Source: an uncultured SAR86 cluster bacterium (GTDB lineage Bacteria; Pseudomonadota; Gammaproteobacteria; Magnimaribacterales; AG-339-G14). From it: DNA of 64,000 nucleotides. The stretch spans positions 1 through 64,000 of the forward strand of contig CABZIF010000003.1 of assembly GCA_902525735.1 (NCBI GenBank). Reading direction: 5' to 3'. This document shows, in pieces, positions 39,140 through 49,752 of the stretch; position 1 is the first letter of the stretch; each line of letters begins with the position of its first letter. Made by a program: the position numbers and the translations under genes. The notes beneath the pieces are model-generated. The model made no database searches and was not told the DNA's origin. It was given only the letters and a program-made list of their open reading frames with translations.

Positions 39140-42136
39140 TCAACTTTTGCTTAAAATTTTCGACACCATTCTGGGTAGCTGATTTATAGAAACATCATCC
39201 TTTTTGATCAAGCCCTCTACATTTTGCTTTAACAATTCTTCTTGAACATCGGTTAAATCTTTTCCTGAATAAACCAAGACATTTGGCCTTTCGCTTTCGT
39301 CCTTAATTTCGATAAGATTTTCTAGAAATTCAAAACCATCCATCCTAGGCATTTCTAAATCTAAAACAATTAAAGCGGGATCTTTATCCAGTTTTGAAAG
39401 ACCATCTTTACCATCTTTAGCTAAAATAGCTTCGTAACCAGCGTCTACTAAAGCTCTTTCTAAAATATCTCTGGTATTAGCATCATCATCTACCACTAAA
39501 ATAGTTTTATTTTTATCGTCTGCACCTATTAAAGAAGAAACTGTCTTTAAAAACTTTGCTCTATCAATTGGTTTCGTTAAATAATCATCTGCTCCCAAAG
39601 AAGAAGCAAGTTTTTCCTGAGACATTTGGCTAACCATTACAACTGGGATATTTTTTATTTCCTCATCTGTTTTACATTCTTTTAAAATAGACCACCCATC
39701 CCTTCCTGGCATTAAAACATCTAAAAGAATTAATTTAGGCTTCACTTCACGAATCATTTTCAAACCTTGTTCACCATCAGTAGCCCCAATCAATCTCATG
39801 CCTGCCTTGACAATTGTCCGTCTAATTAAATCATGCATTGCAACGTCATCGTCTATCAACACACATATATTTTCGTCGTCAATATTTTCTACATTGACTT
39901 CGGAAATATCTTCTTGTTCAGAACAAATTCTAGGAATAAAAATAGAGAAAACTGACCCTTTGCCTTTTTCAGAAGAAACTCCAACATCGCCACCCATTAG
40001 TTGAGCAAATCTTTTGCTTATTGGGAGTCCCAAACCGGTTCCTCCATGAGTAGCAGAAGTTGAACGTTCGGCTTGGGTATATTCTTCAAAAACTTTTGCA
40101 ACTCCCTCTTCGCTCATTCCTTCACCATCATCGGTTACTTTAAATTCAATCATTTCAATATCATCTTTAACAAAGGAAGAAACATCCAAAGTTACTAAGC
40201 CATTCTCTGTAAATTTGAAGGCATTACTCAGAAAGTTAGTAACACACTGCCTGAGTTTCGTTTCGTCTTGAGTCATCGAACCAATCGCATCTTCTACATT
40301 TATTTTAAAACCATTATCGTTTTTCGAAGCTAAAGGAGAGTTAACATCCTTTAAAGTATCTACCAATTTTTCAATTTCAAAACTAGTAAGATAAAGTTCC
40401 ATTTTTCCAGCTTCAATTTTTGATAGATCTAGAACGTTGTTAATTAGAGACAATAAATGCGTACCAGCAGATGTGATCTTTTGAAGATCTGGCATTAAAT
40501 CATCATATCCAAGGTCTTCACACTCCTCATAAAGCATCTCACCATATCCTAAAATAGCATTAAGCGGGGTTCTAAGTTCATGACTCATATTTGCAAAAAA
40601 CTTACTTTTTTGTTCGTTTGCCTCTTGAGCTTCGTCTCTAGATTCTTCCATTTCTTTTGTTCTTGAATCTATAAGAACTTGTACTTCGTCTGCCATTCTA
40701 GAAAAGGCCATTGTCATTAATTCAACAGATTTATCTTCGCTTGACTCTTCCTCATTATCTGTAGCCAGATCTTGCATTTTCTTTATATCGTTCAGTATTA
40801 GCGTCCTAGAATCTCCTTCAAGCTCATCAGCAAGAATCGACATTTTATTGATAATTGCTTCGTCTCTTTCTTTTCGCCGCCTCGCTTGCTCCTCACGAAT
40901 ATTCTCCATCTCTGTAAGATGGCCTCTATATATTTCTAATGCTTTTCCTAATTGACCAACTTCATCATCGTCAGATGTAAGGAAGCTTCTTCTTTCGGGC
41001 ATATTTTTAGATAAATCTCCACCAGTTAGAGCTTCTAGAACCTCAATAGCTTTATTAATAGATCCGAATGTACTTGCTGTAATTAGAGACATTATTAAAA
41101 TTACTACCCCAATTACAATCAATATCAGAAAGTAGATAATATTTAAAATATTATTTTCTTGGGCGATACTTGCACTTTCATCTTTAAAAATAAAAAATTG
41201 AGCCATATCTGCTGAGGTATAAGAGCTCAGCGGGAGCATTGTAATTGATGAGCCTAAATCTGCATCTCGAACATTGCTTCTATTTCCATAATCAGATAGA
41301 TAACTTTCTGCTTTCTCAACAAATAATGACAAATCATTTTCGTTCCCAAAGGAATCAACTTGCTCCTCATTTAATGCTGATTCGTATCTTGCGTAATCAT
41401 CTCCTAAAGAAATAATCCCTTCAGGTGTTCTTACTGCTGAAATCAATTCAAATTCATCTCCAAAAGTCTCTAAAGATTTTCTTATATCTATTCCCATAAC
41501 CATTACAGCTTCAGCATTATTGCTAAAAGCTTTAATCGGAAAAGCCATTGCTTGATTTAAAGTCGATATTTCTTTTCCAGAGACGTCAACAATCGTAGAA
41601 AGGGTTCTTCTGGGTCTTCTACTTGCATCCGTTATGTATTCTTCTAGGTTAGAAAAAAAATCAGGTTCAGCTTTTGGGTTGCACGGATCAATACCCGACA
41701 AATCCAGTGCACTACTGCAATAAAATCTATTTCCATCTGGGTAATAAGCCATAACATAACTTAAATTTCCTTCATCTAAATCAAATTCAAACATTAAATC
41801 CAATAGGTATCCGGCTTCCCCAGTATTTTTGGTTGTAATAAATTCGATTAAAGGATTTTTATATTCGTCATCAGGAGATGAAAGTTCCTCTTCAGGAAAA
41901 ATTTCATTTTCAGGGTCCCAAAAAGTTCCCCTCTCTCCACTGGGAAGCCAGCTAGAAATAGTATCAAAAGATGTTTCTAGAGTTTGAAACCAAGCTGCTT
42001 CATAAGTCGTTACAAGTGACTCTGAAGAATACTCTCTTTGAGTATTTTCTCTCCATGTATATAAACCATAGAGAACTGCAGCAAGTAGAATGTTTCCTAC
42101 TAAACCAATTAAAATTAGTGTAGTTCTAATACGCAT
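39140..42136 (-). CDS. Membrane hybrid sensor histidine kinase (HAMP-HisKA-HATPase-REC-REC)
   Basis: FFANMSHELRTPLNAILGYGEML, GGTGLGLPISKRFAQLMGG, two receivers (ILLDVLMPGRDGW; VLDLEMPRMDGFEF), N-terminal extracytoplasmic domain. Confidence 0.93.
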   Translation of the reverse strand: MRIRTTLILIGLVGNILLAAVLYGLYTWRENTQREYSSESLVTTYEAAWFQTLETSFDTISSWLPSGERGTFWDPENEIFPEEELSSPDDEYKNPLIEFITTKNTGEAGYLLDLMFEFDLDEGNLSYVMAYYPDGNRFYCSSALDLSGIDPCNPKAEPDFFSNLEEYITDASRRPRRTLSTIVDVSGKEISTLNQAMAFPIKAFSNNAEAVMVMGIDIRKSLETFGDEFELISAVRTPEGIISLGDDYARYESALNEEQVDSFGNENDLSLFVEKAESYLSDYGNRSNVRDADLGSSITMLPLSSYTSADMAQFFIFKDESASIAQENNILNIIYFLILIVIGVVILIMSLITASTFGSINKAIEVLEALTGGDLSKNMPERRSFLTSDDDEVGQLGKALEIYRGHLTEMENIREEQARRRKERDEAIINKMSILADELEGDSRTLILNDIKKMQDLATDNEEESSEDKSVELMTMAFSRMADEVQVLIDSRTKEMEESRDEAQEANEQKSKFFANMSHELRTPLNAILGYGEMLYEECEDLGYDDLMPDLQKITSAGTHLLSLINNVLDLSKIEAGKMELYLTSFEIEKLVDTLKDVNSPLASKNDNGFKINVEDAIGSMTQDETKLRQCVTNFLSNAFKFTENGLVTLDVSSFVKDDIEMIEFKVTDDGEGMSEEGVAKVFEEYTQAERSTSATHGGTGLGLPISKRFAQLMGGDVGVSSEKGKGSVFSIFIPRICSEQEDISEVNVENIDDENICVLIDDDVAMHDLIRRTIVKAGMRLIGATDGEQGLKMIREVKPKLILLDVLMPGRDGWSILKECKTDEEIKNIPVVMVSQMSQEKLASSLGADDYLTKPIDRAKFLKTVSSLIGADDKNKTILVVDDDANTRDILERALVDAGYEAILAKDGKDGLSKLDKDPALIVLDLEMPRMDGFEFLENLIEIKDESERPNVLVYSGKDLTDVQEELLKQNVEGLIKKDDVSINQLPRMVSKILSKS

Positions 42137-42156
42137 TTAGCGTTTGATTAAAAATT

Positions 42157-42546
42157 TTATTGAACTTTAAATGTGAGTTTTACTTGAACATCATTAACTT
42201 TTACTGAAACTCCTTCGTATACAGGAGGCTCGTAAAGCCATTTTCTTATTGATTTCATAGCTGCTCTTTCAAATAATCCAGCAGGCTCACTCTCAACTAC
42301 GTAAGGATCGATTACTGAACCATCGGTATCAATATCAAATTCTATTAACACATAACCATCTTTGGCTAACCTTAATGCCTTTCTTGGAAATTTAGCAGGT
42401 TGTGTATAAATTCTATTTACATCAATTTCTATTTTGTCATCTTCGCCGACATATCCTACGTCCGCAAGAGAAGAACTAGTAAAAATAAAAAGTGCAACGC
42501 CTAAAGATAAGCTTTTTACACTTATATATTTATATAAATTTTTCAT
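42157..42546 (-). CDS. TonB C-terminal-domain protein
   Basis: ATG at 42546 (MKNLYKYISVKS) with signal; YPR-like PAKFPRKALRLAKDGYVLIEFDIDTDGSV...RKWLYEPPVYEG. Confidence 0.8.
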   Translation of the reverse strand: MKNLYKYISVKSLSLGVALFIFTSSSLADVGYVGEDDKIEIDVNRIYTQPAKFPRKALRLAKDGYVLIEFDIDTDGSVIDPYVVESEPAGLFERAAMKSIRKWLYEPPVYEGVSVKVNDVQVKLTFKVQ

Positions 42547-42609
42547 TTTAATCTCCATGAGAAAGAAAACATTATAAAACGGATCAATTTCAACGTAAAA
42601 TCATTATTT

Positions 42610-43008
42610 ATGGATCATAAAGTCAGTGAAATGCTCTTAAACCAAAGATACTGGGATATTTTCACTGTTACTGATAATTGTTCTGTAAAAAAAGCTATTA
42701 AGATGATGGATGAAAAAAAAATTGGAGCTCTTCTGGTTCATTGCCCCGAAAGTAATAATCCGCAAGATTTGACTGGCATACTAACAGAAAGGGACATTAT
42801 CGAACTGTTATCTAGAAGTGATGAAAATTTAGATAATTTCAAAGTTAAAGACATTATGTCAGAAAATATTATTAGCGTAACTTCTTCTCAAACAGCAGGA
42901 GATGCATTGGCTCTCATGATAGAAAATCAAATAAGACACTTAGCCGTAATGGAAGAAGGAAGTCTTGTAGGAGTTTTGTCGATGAGAGACATTTTGAAAA
43001 AAAAATAA
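42610..43008 (+). CDS. CBS-domain protein (two CBS motifs)
   Basis: MDEKKIGALLVHCPE...GILTERDI; ALMIENQIRHLAVMEEGSLVGVLSMRDI. Confidence 0.88.
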   Translation: MDHKVSEMLLNQRYWDIFTVTDNCSVKKAIKMMDEKKIGALLVHCPESNNPQDLTGILTERDIIELLSRSDENLDNFKVKDIMSENIISVTSSQTAGDALALMIENQIRHLAVMEEGSLVGVLSMRDILKKK

Positions 43009-43009
43009 T

Positions 43010-44578
43010 TTAAAACCTAACACTATCTTTTGATAAGTTTGATGGTATAGCTTTTTCTTTCAATTCTGGGTAGTCGATTGTGTAATGCAAACCTCTGCTT
43101 TCTTTTCTTTTTATAGCACTTTCAATGATAATTCTTGCTACTAGTACCAAGTTTCTTAATTCTATAAAGTCAGATGTTATTTCATAATTTTTATAAAAAT
43201 TTTCTACCTCTTCGAATATTAACTTTATTTTTTCTTTGGCCATTTCAAGTCTATTATTGCTTCTTACAACGCCCACATAATCCCACATCAATCTTCTCGT
43301 TGCATCCCAATTATGGGCAATAACAATGTTTTCTCCTGCTCTTATTACTTTTGAGCTATCCCAATCAGGCAAATCAATTATTTCTGAGTCAAAATTCAAT
43401 TTGATGCTTTCAGCAGAAGATTTTGCAAATACAACACACTCTAATAAAGAATTACTTGCCATTCGGTTTGCTCCGTGAAGACCAGTGCAAGAAGTTTCGC
43501 CAATTGCATATAGGTTTTTTAGATTAGTTTGTCCGTTTAGATCAGTTTTTACTCCTCCACAAGTATAATGAGCAGCAGGAACAACCGGAATAGGGTCTTT
43601 TGTAATATCAAAACCAAATTCTAAGCATTTTTTTAAGATTGTAGGAAAAGCCTGTTTTATCTCATCACTGTCTTTATGACTGATATCGAGAAAAACATTA
43701 TCATTTCCAGTTTTTTTCATCTCAGCATCTATTGATCTCGAAACAACATCTCTAGGAGCAAGTTCTTTTCTTGAATCATAAGCCTCCATAAACTGATTAC
43801 CTTTATAATTTTTAAGTTTTGCTCCTTCACCTCTAAGAGCTTCGCTTATCAAAAAAGATTTTGCATCTGGATGATAAAGACAAGTAGGATGAAATTGATT
43901 GAATTCCATATTGGATAGCTCGCATCCAGCTCTCCATGCTAAAGCGATTCCATCGCCACTAGCTCCGTCAGGATTACTTGTGTAAAGATATACTTTGCTG
44001 GCTCCGCCTGTAGCTAAAACTGTTGCCCCAGCAGATATCGATAACACCTCCTCTTGCTTCTTGTCGAAGACATAGGCGCCTCGGCATTTTTTTTCTTCAA
44101 TTATTAAATCAACAGCCAAATGGTTTTCTAATATTCTAATTTTTTTATTTTTTAAAACTTTAGCAGCTAAGGAATCGGAAACTTCTTTACCTGTCGCATC
44201 AGCGGCATGAATTATCCTTCGATGAGAATGACCACCTTCTTGTGTTAAATGAAAATCATTTGTTGCATCGTTTTTTGTGAAAGTTACGCCAGAGTTTATT
44301 AACCAATCAATTGCAGATTTACCATTTTCTATACAAAATCTGACAGCTTTTTCATCACAGAGACCATCTCCTGCAATTAAAGTATCTTTTATATGACTTT
44401 CAGTAGTATCTTCTTTTGCAAGAACAGCAGCAATTCCTCCTTGTGCATACCAAGTTGAACTGTCAACCAACGTCTCTTTCGAAATTATTAAAACATTGAA
44501 TTTATCAGCTAATTCTAACGCAGCCGTTAGCCCAGTAGCACCACTTCCTATAATTAGGACGTCTGTTTTTATTAACAT
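43010..44578 (-). CDS. nadB: L-aspartate oxidase
   Basis: VLIIGSGATGLTAALELA; STWYAQGGIAAVL; GGHSHRRIIHAADATGKEV; AAHYTCGGVKTDLNGQT. Confidence 0.95.
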   Translation of the reverse strand: MLIKTDVLIIGSGATGLTAALELADKFNVLIISKETLVDSSTWYAQGGIAAVLAKEDTTESHIKDTLIAGDGLCDEKAVRFCIENGKSAIDWLINSGVTFTKNDATNDFHLTQEGGHSHRRIIHAADATGKEVSDSLAAKVLKNKKIRILENHLAVDLIIEEKKCRGAYVFDKKQEEVLSISAGATVLATGGASKVYLYTSNPDGASGDGIALAWRAGCELSNMEFNQFHPTCLYHPDAKSFLISEALRGEGAKLKNYKGNQFMEAYDSRKELAPRDVVSRSIDAEMKKTGNDNVFLDISHKDSDEIKQAFPTILKKCLEFGFDITKDPIPVVPAAHYTCGGVKTDLNGQTNLKNLYAIGETSCTGLHGANRMASNSLLECVVFAKSSAESIKLNFDSEIIDLPDWDSSKVIRAGENIVIAHNWDATRRLMWDYVGVVRSNNRLEMAKEKIKLIFEEVENFYKNYEITSDFIELRNLVLVARIIIESAIKRKESRGLHYTIDYPELKEKAIPSNLSKDSVRF

Positions 44579-44789
44579 TTAGAAGAAAAATCTTATTAAA
44601 AGTGATATTGATAGTATTGAAACAAGCGCCCAAATAAATATTTTTAATAATGGACTTCTTCCTTTAGACCAGTCGATTCTGTCCTCTCGATTTCTCTGCT
44701 TAACAGATGCTCTTAACGGGCCAAGAAAAAAAAAATATGCCCAATGAGCTAATAGCTAAAAGCCCAAAAAAAATAGTGTTGAAATCCAC
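44579..44789 (-). pseudogene. Small two-TM membrane protein interrupted by a +1 indel in an A10/T10 run
   Basis: GTG overlaps the upstream TAG. Removing one T from the run (44726-44735) gives VDFNTIFFGLLAISSLGIFFFLGPLRASVKQRNREDRIDWSKGRSPLLKIFIWALVSILSISLLIRFFF*; length 211 = 3n+1. Confidence 0.55.
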
Positions 44790-45568
44790 TATCTACTTCT
44801 TAATTTTGCCAAGAGTCTTAGCATTTCTAAGTAGAGCCAAATCAAAGTAACCATTAAAGAGAAAGCTCCAAACCACTCCATATACTTAGGCGCCCCTTGT
44901 TCTGAACCTTGTTCGATAAAATCAAAATCTAAAACAAGATTAAGCGCTGCAATAGCAACAACGAATAAGCTAAATCCAATTCCAAACAAACCATTGGAAT
45001 GAATAAAACCAATACCAGAAGAGCCAAACATGTTCATAACCATACTCACTACATAAAGCAATGCTATACCCATAGTCGCTGAAACAATCATTAATCTAAA
45101 ATTTTCAGTAGGTTTGATAATTCCGGTTTTGTAAAGAACTAATAAAGAAGCCAAGGTTCCCATGGTGAGTCCGACCGCTTGTATAACAATTCCAGGAAAT
45201 TGAAGTTCAAAAATAGCAGAAATAGCCCCCAAGAACAAACCTTGACTTAATGCATATAGAGGAGCTGTAACAGAAGCCCAAGTTTTTTTAAAGATAGTTG
45301 CAAGAGCAAAGCCAAACCCAAAAATTGCCCCACCGATAGCAATTGGCATGACAGTTTCAGGCAATCCAGTTGAAAAGAATTGATTCCAAGTATAGGTAGC
45401 GGTGATCATAACTAGTATTAGCAAGATTCCAGTTTTATTTACAGTTCCTTGCAGCGTCATAGTTTGTCCTGGAACTATTGAGTCAGGATTAAAATTAGAA
45501 AAAGTAGCATCGTTCATTGCAGGGTTTCCAGATCTGCCGAACATATTTAGAGCATTGTGTTTAGACAT
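44789..45568 (-). CDS. Bax inhibitor-1/YccA-like membrane protein
   Basis: MTLQGTVNKTGILLILVMITATYTWN; C-terminal YMEWFGAFSLMVTLIWLYLEMLRLLAKL. Confidence 0.85.
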   Translation of the reverse strand: MSKHNALNMFGRSGNPAMNDATFSNFNPDSIVPGQTMTLQGTVNKTGILLILVMITATYTWNQFFSTGLPETVMPIAIGGAIFGFGFALATIFKKTWASVTAPLYALSQGLFLGAISAIFELQFPGIVIQAVGLTMGTLASLLVLYKTGIIKPTENFRLMIVSATMGIALLYVVSMVMNMFGSSGIGFIHSNGLFGIGFSLFVVAIAALNLVLDFDFIEQGSEQGAPKYMEWFGAFSLMVTLIWLYLEMLRLLAKLRSR

Positions 45569-45604
45569 ATTTTAAATTGTTAGTTTAGGTTAATTTTAAA
45601 ACAT

Positions 45605-46198
45605 TTATGGAATTAGCCAACTGCTTTTTAATTGATTTGAACTCCAATCAAATAATGATCTTCGATGTCCAGCGCCTTTTAAAAAGAGAAACTCAAGAGA
45701 GTCGTAGCAAAATAGCAAGACAGCAAAATTCTCATAACCAAGTTCTATATCGATTTCTTCTTTCACTATATCGAAAGACTCTGGGGAAGAAATTTTTAAT
45801 CCCGGAGAGTCTTTGACTGAATAGCAAACTTTTGACATCTCTCTAGATTGAGACCATGCATTTTTAGAAATTTCATCCTCGATGTGAATATAGGTTTTTC
45901 CCTTTAATCTAATTTGAACTTTTAGGTCCGGATCATAACCATGGATTGAAGAAATGGAATTTTCTTTTAATTCATCTATTTTCCCAGATCTATTATCAGT
46001 GTGAAATCTAAGAATTCTCTTCTTTGCATTAAATTCTCTAAGGACAACAGTTCGAGTAGAAATCGTTTTGTTTACAAAAGTTGATAAAACAGGAGTATGA
46101 AATAATGATTTACTATTGTTTACACCATCAGCGATTAGATTTTCTGCTTCAAGCAGAGTCAATTCTAAAGAGTTATAAAAATCTAATTTTTCTGACAT
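45605..46198 (-). CDS. Pyridoxamine 5'-phosphate oxidase-like FMN-binding protein
   Basis: STRTVVLREFNAKKRILRFHTDNRSGKIDELKEN; AWSQSREMSKVCYS. Confidence 0.7.
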   Translation of the reverse strand: MSEKLDFYNSLELTLLEAENLIADGVNNSKSLFHTPVLSTFVNKTISTRTVVLREFNAKKRILRFHTDNRSGKIDELKENSISSIHGYDPDLKVQIRLKGKTYIHIEDEISKNAWSQSREMSKVCYSVKDSPGLKISSPESFDIVKEEIDIELGYENFAVLLFCYDSLEFLFLKGAGHRRSLFDWSSNQLKSSWLIP

Positions 46199-46237
46199 TA
46201 TTCTCGCGTTTACTATTTATAGCTTAAACTATAAAAA

Positions 46238-48409
46238 ATGGATATCTCATATATTTTAGACGATTTAAACGAAGTACAAAGAGATGCAGTTACAGAGGAA
46301 TTACCTTATTCACTTGTTTTAGCCGGAGCAGGCTCAGGAAAAACTAAAGTAATAACTCATAAAGTTGCCTGGTTGAGTAAAGTTAAAAATATCAATCCTT
46401 TAAGCCTTTTAACTGTCACATTTACTAATAAGGCCGCTAAGGAAATGCGAGGTCGGATTGAATCCATCCTCGGCGAACAATTGAATCAAATGTGGTGTGG
46501 TACTTTCCACGGCTTGTTTCATAGAATGCTGAAGATGCATTGGGAAGAAGCTGGCTTAATTAAATCGTTTTCTATCCTTGATGGCGATGACCAAAACAGA
46601 GTCATTAAAAGAGTGATAAAAAAAATGAATTTAGATGAGGCTACTTGGCAACCCAGACAAACACAATGGTTCATCAATAAACAAAAAGACGAAGGCCGAA
46701 GAATAGCTAAGCTTCCTAATAAAGCTACTTATGTTGAAGAAAAAATGGCTGATATCTATTTGGAATATCAAAAAACTTGCGAAGAAGAAGGTGTAGTCGA
46801 TTTTGCTGAAATTCTATTGCGTTGCCATGAGATGCTCAATAAAAATCCTGATCTTTTATTGCATTATCAAAAAAGATTTCAACATATTCTCGTGGATGAG
46901 TTTCAAGATACGAATGAAATTCAATACCTATTGTTGAAACAGCTTGTTGGTAAGGATGGACACATAACTGTTGTTGGAGATGATGATCAATCTATTTACA
47001 GCTGGAGAGGGGCAAAAAGCTCAAATATCAATAGGTTTATTAAAGATTTCAAAGGAGCAAGAACTTTAAAGTTAGAACAAAATTATAGATCTACAACAAA
47101 TATCTTAGCAGCTGCAAATGCAGTAATAAGAAATAATCCGGAAAGACTAGGCAAAGAGCTTTGGACAGAAAAAGAAGAAGGAGAGTTAATCAAAGTTTAC
47201 AGAGCTTTTAATGAAAGAGACGAAGCAAAATTTATAGTAGACATAATTAAGAGTTGGGTTGACGAAGGAAGGAATTTATCTGAATGCGCCATCATTTACA
47301 GATCTAATGCGCAATCAAGGATTCTTGAAGACTCTATTTTAAGAGCTGATTTGCCTTATAGAATATATGGAGGCGTTAGATTTTATGAAAGATTAGAGAT
47401 AAAAAATGCACTTTCATATGCAAAATTAGCTATCGATAGACAAAATGACGCAGCATTTGAAAGAATTATTAATGTTCCAAGCAGAGGAATAGGTGCAAAA
47501 ACTATGGATCAAATTCGTGAGTTAGCTAGAGAAAATGTCCTTTCACTATGGGATGCAGCTGAAAAACTATCAGAAAGTTCAGGGCCCAAAGTTTCAAATG
47601 CGCTTAAAGAATTTTTTTCTGTTGTAAATAAAATTTCTAAAATAGCCAATAATAAAGAAATCGAAGAATTTTTCGAAAAACTTGTCAATTTATCTGGTCT
47701 AAAAGAATTTCATGGAAAAGAGCCGGGAGAAAAAGGAAGATCTAGAGTGGAAAACCTAGAAGAACTTGTATCAGCAGCAGCAGGATTTTTTTCTATTGGC
47801 GAGGATGCCGATGACGAAAGGTCACAACTTGAATTATTTCTTGATCAGGCATCATTAGATGCAGGAGAAAACCAAGCTAAAGAAAATGAAGACGCAATTC
47901 AGATGATGACCTTGCATTCTTCTAAAGGACTCGAGTACCCATTGGTTTTTGTAGCCGGCTGTGAAGAGGGACTTTTCCCTCACAAAAGATCAGTAGAAGA
48001 TCCTCGACAGTTAGCTGAAGAGCGAAGACTTTGTTATGTAGGAATGACGCGAGCAATGGAAAGACTATATCTAACCTACGCAGAAGTTAGGAACGTTTTT
48101 GGAGTAGATGGCTTTAGTCCAGCTTCAAGATTTTTGAAGGAAATTCCTGACGAATTTAAATATGAAATTAGAATAGCTTCAGAAAATGTTAGTCAGGCAA
48201 AATCTTTTTCACCTAAAATAGTTGGTGGAACGGATCATAAAGTTGGAGGTTTTGCACTTGGCGATAGAGTGGGGCACCCATCTTTTGGAGAAGGCGTAAT
48301 TTTAAATTATGAAGGTGATGGAAGTAATGCCAGAGTGCAGGTTAATTTTGATACAGAGGGGACAAAATGGTTAGTTTTAAGTTTTGCAAAACTAGACAAA
48401 ATTTCTTAA
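46238..48409 (+). CDS. uvrD: DNA helicase II (UvrD)
   Basis: LAGAGSGKTKVITHKVAWL; VTFTNKAAKEMRGR; VVGDDDQSIYSWRGA; MTLHSSKGLEYPLVFVAGCEEGLFPH. Confidence 0.95.
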   Translation: MDISYILDDLNEVQRDAVTEELPYSLVLAGAGSGKTKVITHKVAWLSKVKNINPLSLLTVTFTNKAAKEMRGRIESILGEQLNQMWCGTFHGLFHRMLKMHWEEAGLIKSFSILDGDDQNRVIKRVIKKMNLDEATWQPRQTQWFINKQKDEGRRIAKLPNKATYVEEKMADIYLEYQKTCEEEGVVDFAEILLRCHEMLNKNPDLLLHYQKRFQHILVDEFQDTNEIQYLLLKQLVGKDGHITVVGDDDQSIYSWRGAKSSNINRFIKDFKGARTLKLEQNYRSTTNILAAANAVIRNNPERLGKELWTEKEEGELIKVYRAFNERDEAKFIVDIIKSWVDEGRNLSECAIIYRSNAQSRILEDSILRADLPYRIYGGVRFYERLEIKNALSYAKLAIDRQNDAAFERIINVPSRGIGAKTMDQIRELARENVLSLWDAAEKLSESSGPKVSNALKEFFSVVNKISKIANNKEIEEFFEKLVNLSGLKEFHGKEPGEKGRSRVENLEELVSAAAGFFSIGEDADDERSQLELFLDQASLDAGENQAKENEDAIQMMTLHSSKGLEYPLVFVAGCEEGLFPHKRSVEDPRQLAEERRLCYVGMTRAMERLYLTYAEVRNVFGVDGFSPASRFLKEIPDEFKYEIRIASENVSQAKSFSPKIVGGTDHKVGGFALGDRVGHPSFGEGVILNYEGDGSNARVQVNFDTEGTKWLVLSFAKLDKIS

Positions 48410-49469
48410 TTTTATTTCTAAGTTTTATTTTTATTTCTTGTTCGGCGCAAGAAACTTCGAATCAAACTTCAGAGGTTAAAGAAAGTTTTAAATGGCGCAT
48501 GGTAACGACTTGGCCTAAAAAATTATCCGGGCGTCGGCTTGGGAGCTGAAAACTTAGCCAAGCTTGTTGATGAAATGAGTGACGGAAGGTTGCAAATAAA
48601 AGTTTATGGTAATGGAGAATTAGTTCCGGCATTAGAGGTATTTGATACTGTTTCCAGAGGTAGTGTAGAAATGGGTCATGGTGCAGCTTATTATTGGATC
48701 GGAAAAGTTCCAGCAGCACAATTTTTCACTGCCATCCCTTTTGGCTTAAATGCTCAGGAAATGAATGCTTGGCTTCATTACGGAGGTGGCCAAGAATTGT
48801 GGGAAGAGCTTTACGAGCCTTTCAATTTAATTCCCATAGCTGGGGGCAATACTGGTGTACAAATGGCTGGTTGGTTCAACAAAGAAATAAATAGTTTAGA
48901 GGATTTAAAGGGAATTCGCATGAGGATACCTGGCTTAGCTGGAAAAGTTTTTACTAGAGCTGGTGGAGAGGCCGTATTGATGCCAGGTAGTGAAATTTTT
49001 ACAAATCTTCAAACTGGGGTCATTGATGCTGCTGAGTGGATTGGCCCTTATAACGATTTAACTTTTGGATTTCATCAAGCTGCAAAATATTATTATTATC
49101 CTGGTTGGCATGAGCCTGGACCTACTTTAGAAACTATAATCAATAAAGAAGCTTATGACTCTTTACCAAAAGATCTTCAGGCAATTTTAAAAACAGCTTC
49201 AAGAGCTATTAACCAAGATATGTTGGACGAATACACTTCAAGAAATAACCAAGCGCTTATATCTTTGGTAAATGATCACAACGTTGAACTCAGAAAATTA
49301 CCGAATGACGTTCTAGCCGAATTTAAAAGAATAACCGAAGAGATATTAGTCGAGATGACGCAAGAGAATGAATCATCAAAAAAAGATTTACGAATCTTTA
49401 TTCAATTTTCAAAAAAATGTTTCTCAGTATCATGAGATATCAGAGGAAGCTATTTATAAGCTGAGATAG
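48367..49469 (+). pseudogene. dctP: TRAP transporter substrate-binding lipoprotein (DctP), two +1 indels in A-runs
   Basis: Fragment 1 ends FKWRMVTTWPKK; fragment 2 GAENLAKLVDEMSDGRLQIKVYGNGELVPALEVFD. Removing one A at 48517-48522 gives WPKNYPGVGLGAEN; removing one A at 49378-49384 gives SSKKIYESLFNFQKNVSQYHEISEEAIYKLR*. Length 1103 = 3n+2. Confidence 0.85.
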
Positions 49470-49752
49470 AGTTAATTTTTCTAATAATTAAAAGACCTAT
49501 GAGTGTGGTGAAAAAGAACCTTAGAAAAAAAAGCAACGCTGCAGGAAGAGTTAATAGCCAGTTAATGTAGTTGCTTAATAAATAATTAAGCGCTCCAAAC
49601 CATTCGAATAAATAAAGAGCCACTTGCCAATATTCTAGAAAATAATTTTCTACTGTTATCGGACTGACAAAAATGCTGTGAATGAAAAAAAGCACTAAAT
49701 AAAAATCTCCCCAAATTAAAAAGTAACCAAAAGCTTTTAGAAAATTAAACAT
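49450..49752 (-). CDS. Small membrane protein, hypothetical
   Basis: Three hydrophobic segments; overlaps the start of the dipeptidase reading frame by a few bases. Confidence 0.55.
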   Translation of the reverse strand: MFNFLKAFGYFLIWGDFYLVLFFIHSIFVSPITVENYFLEYWQVALYLFEWFGALNYLLSNYINWLLTLPAALLFFLRFFFTTLIGLLIIRKINSISAYK

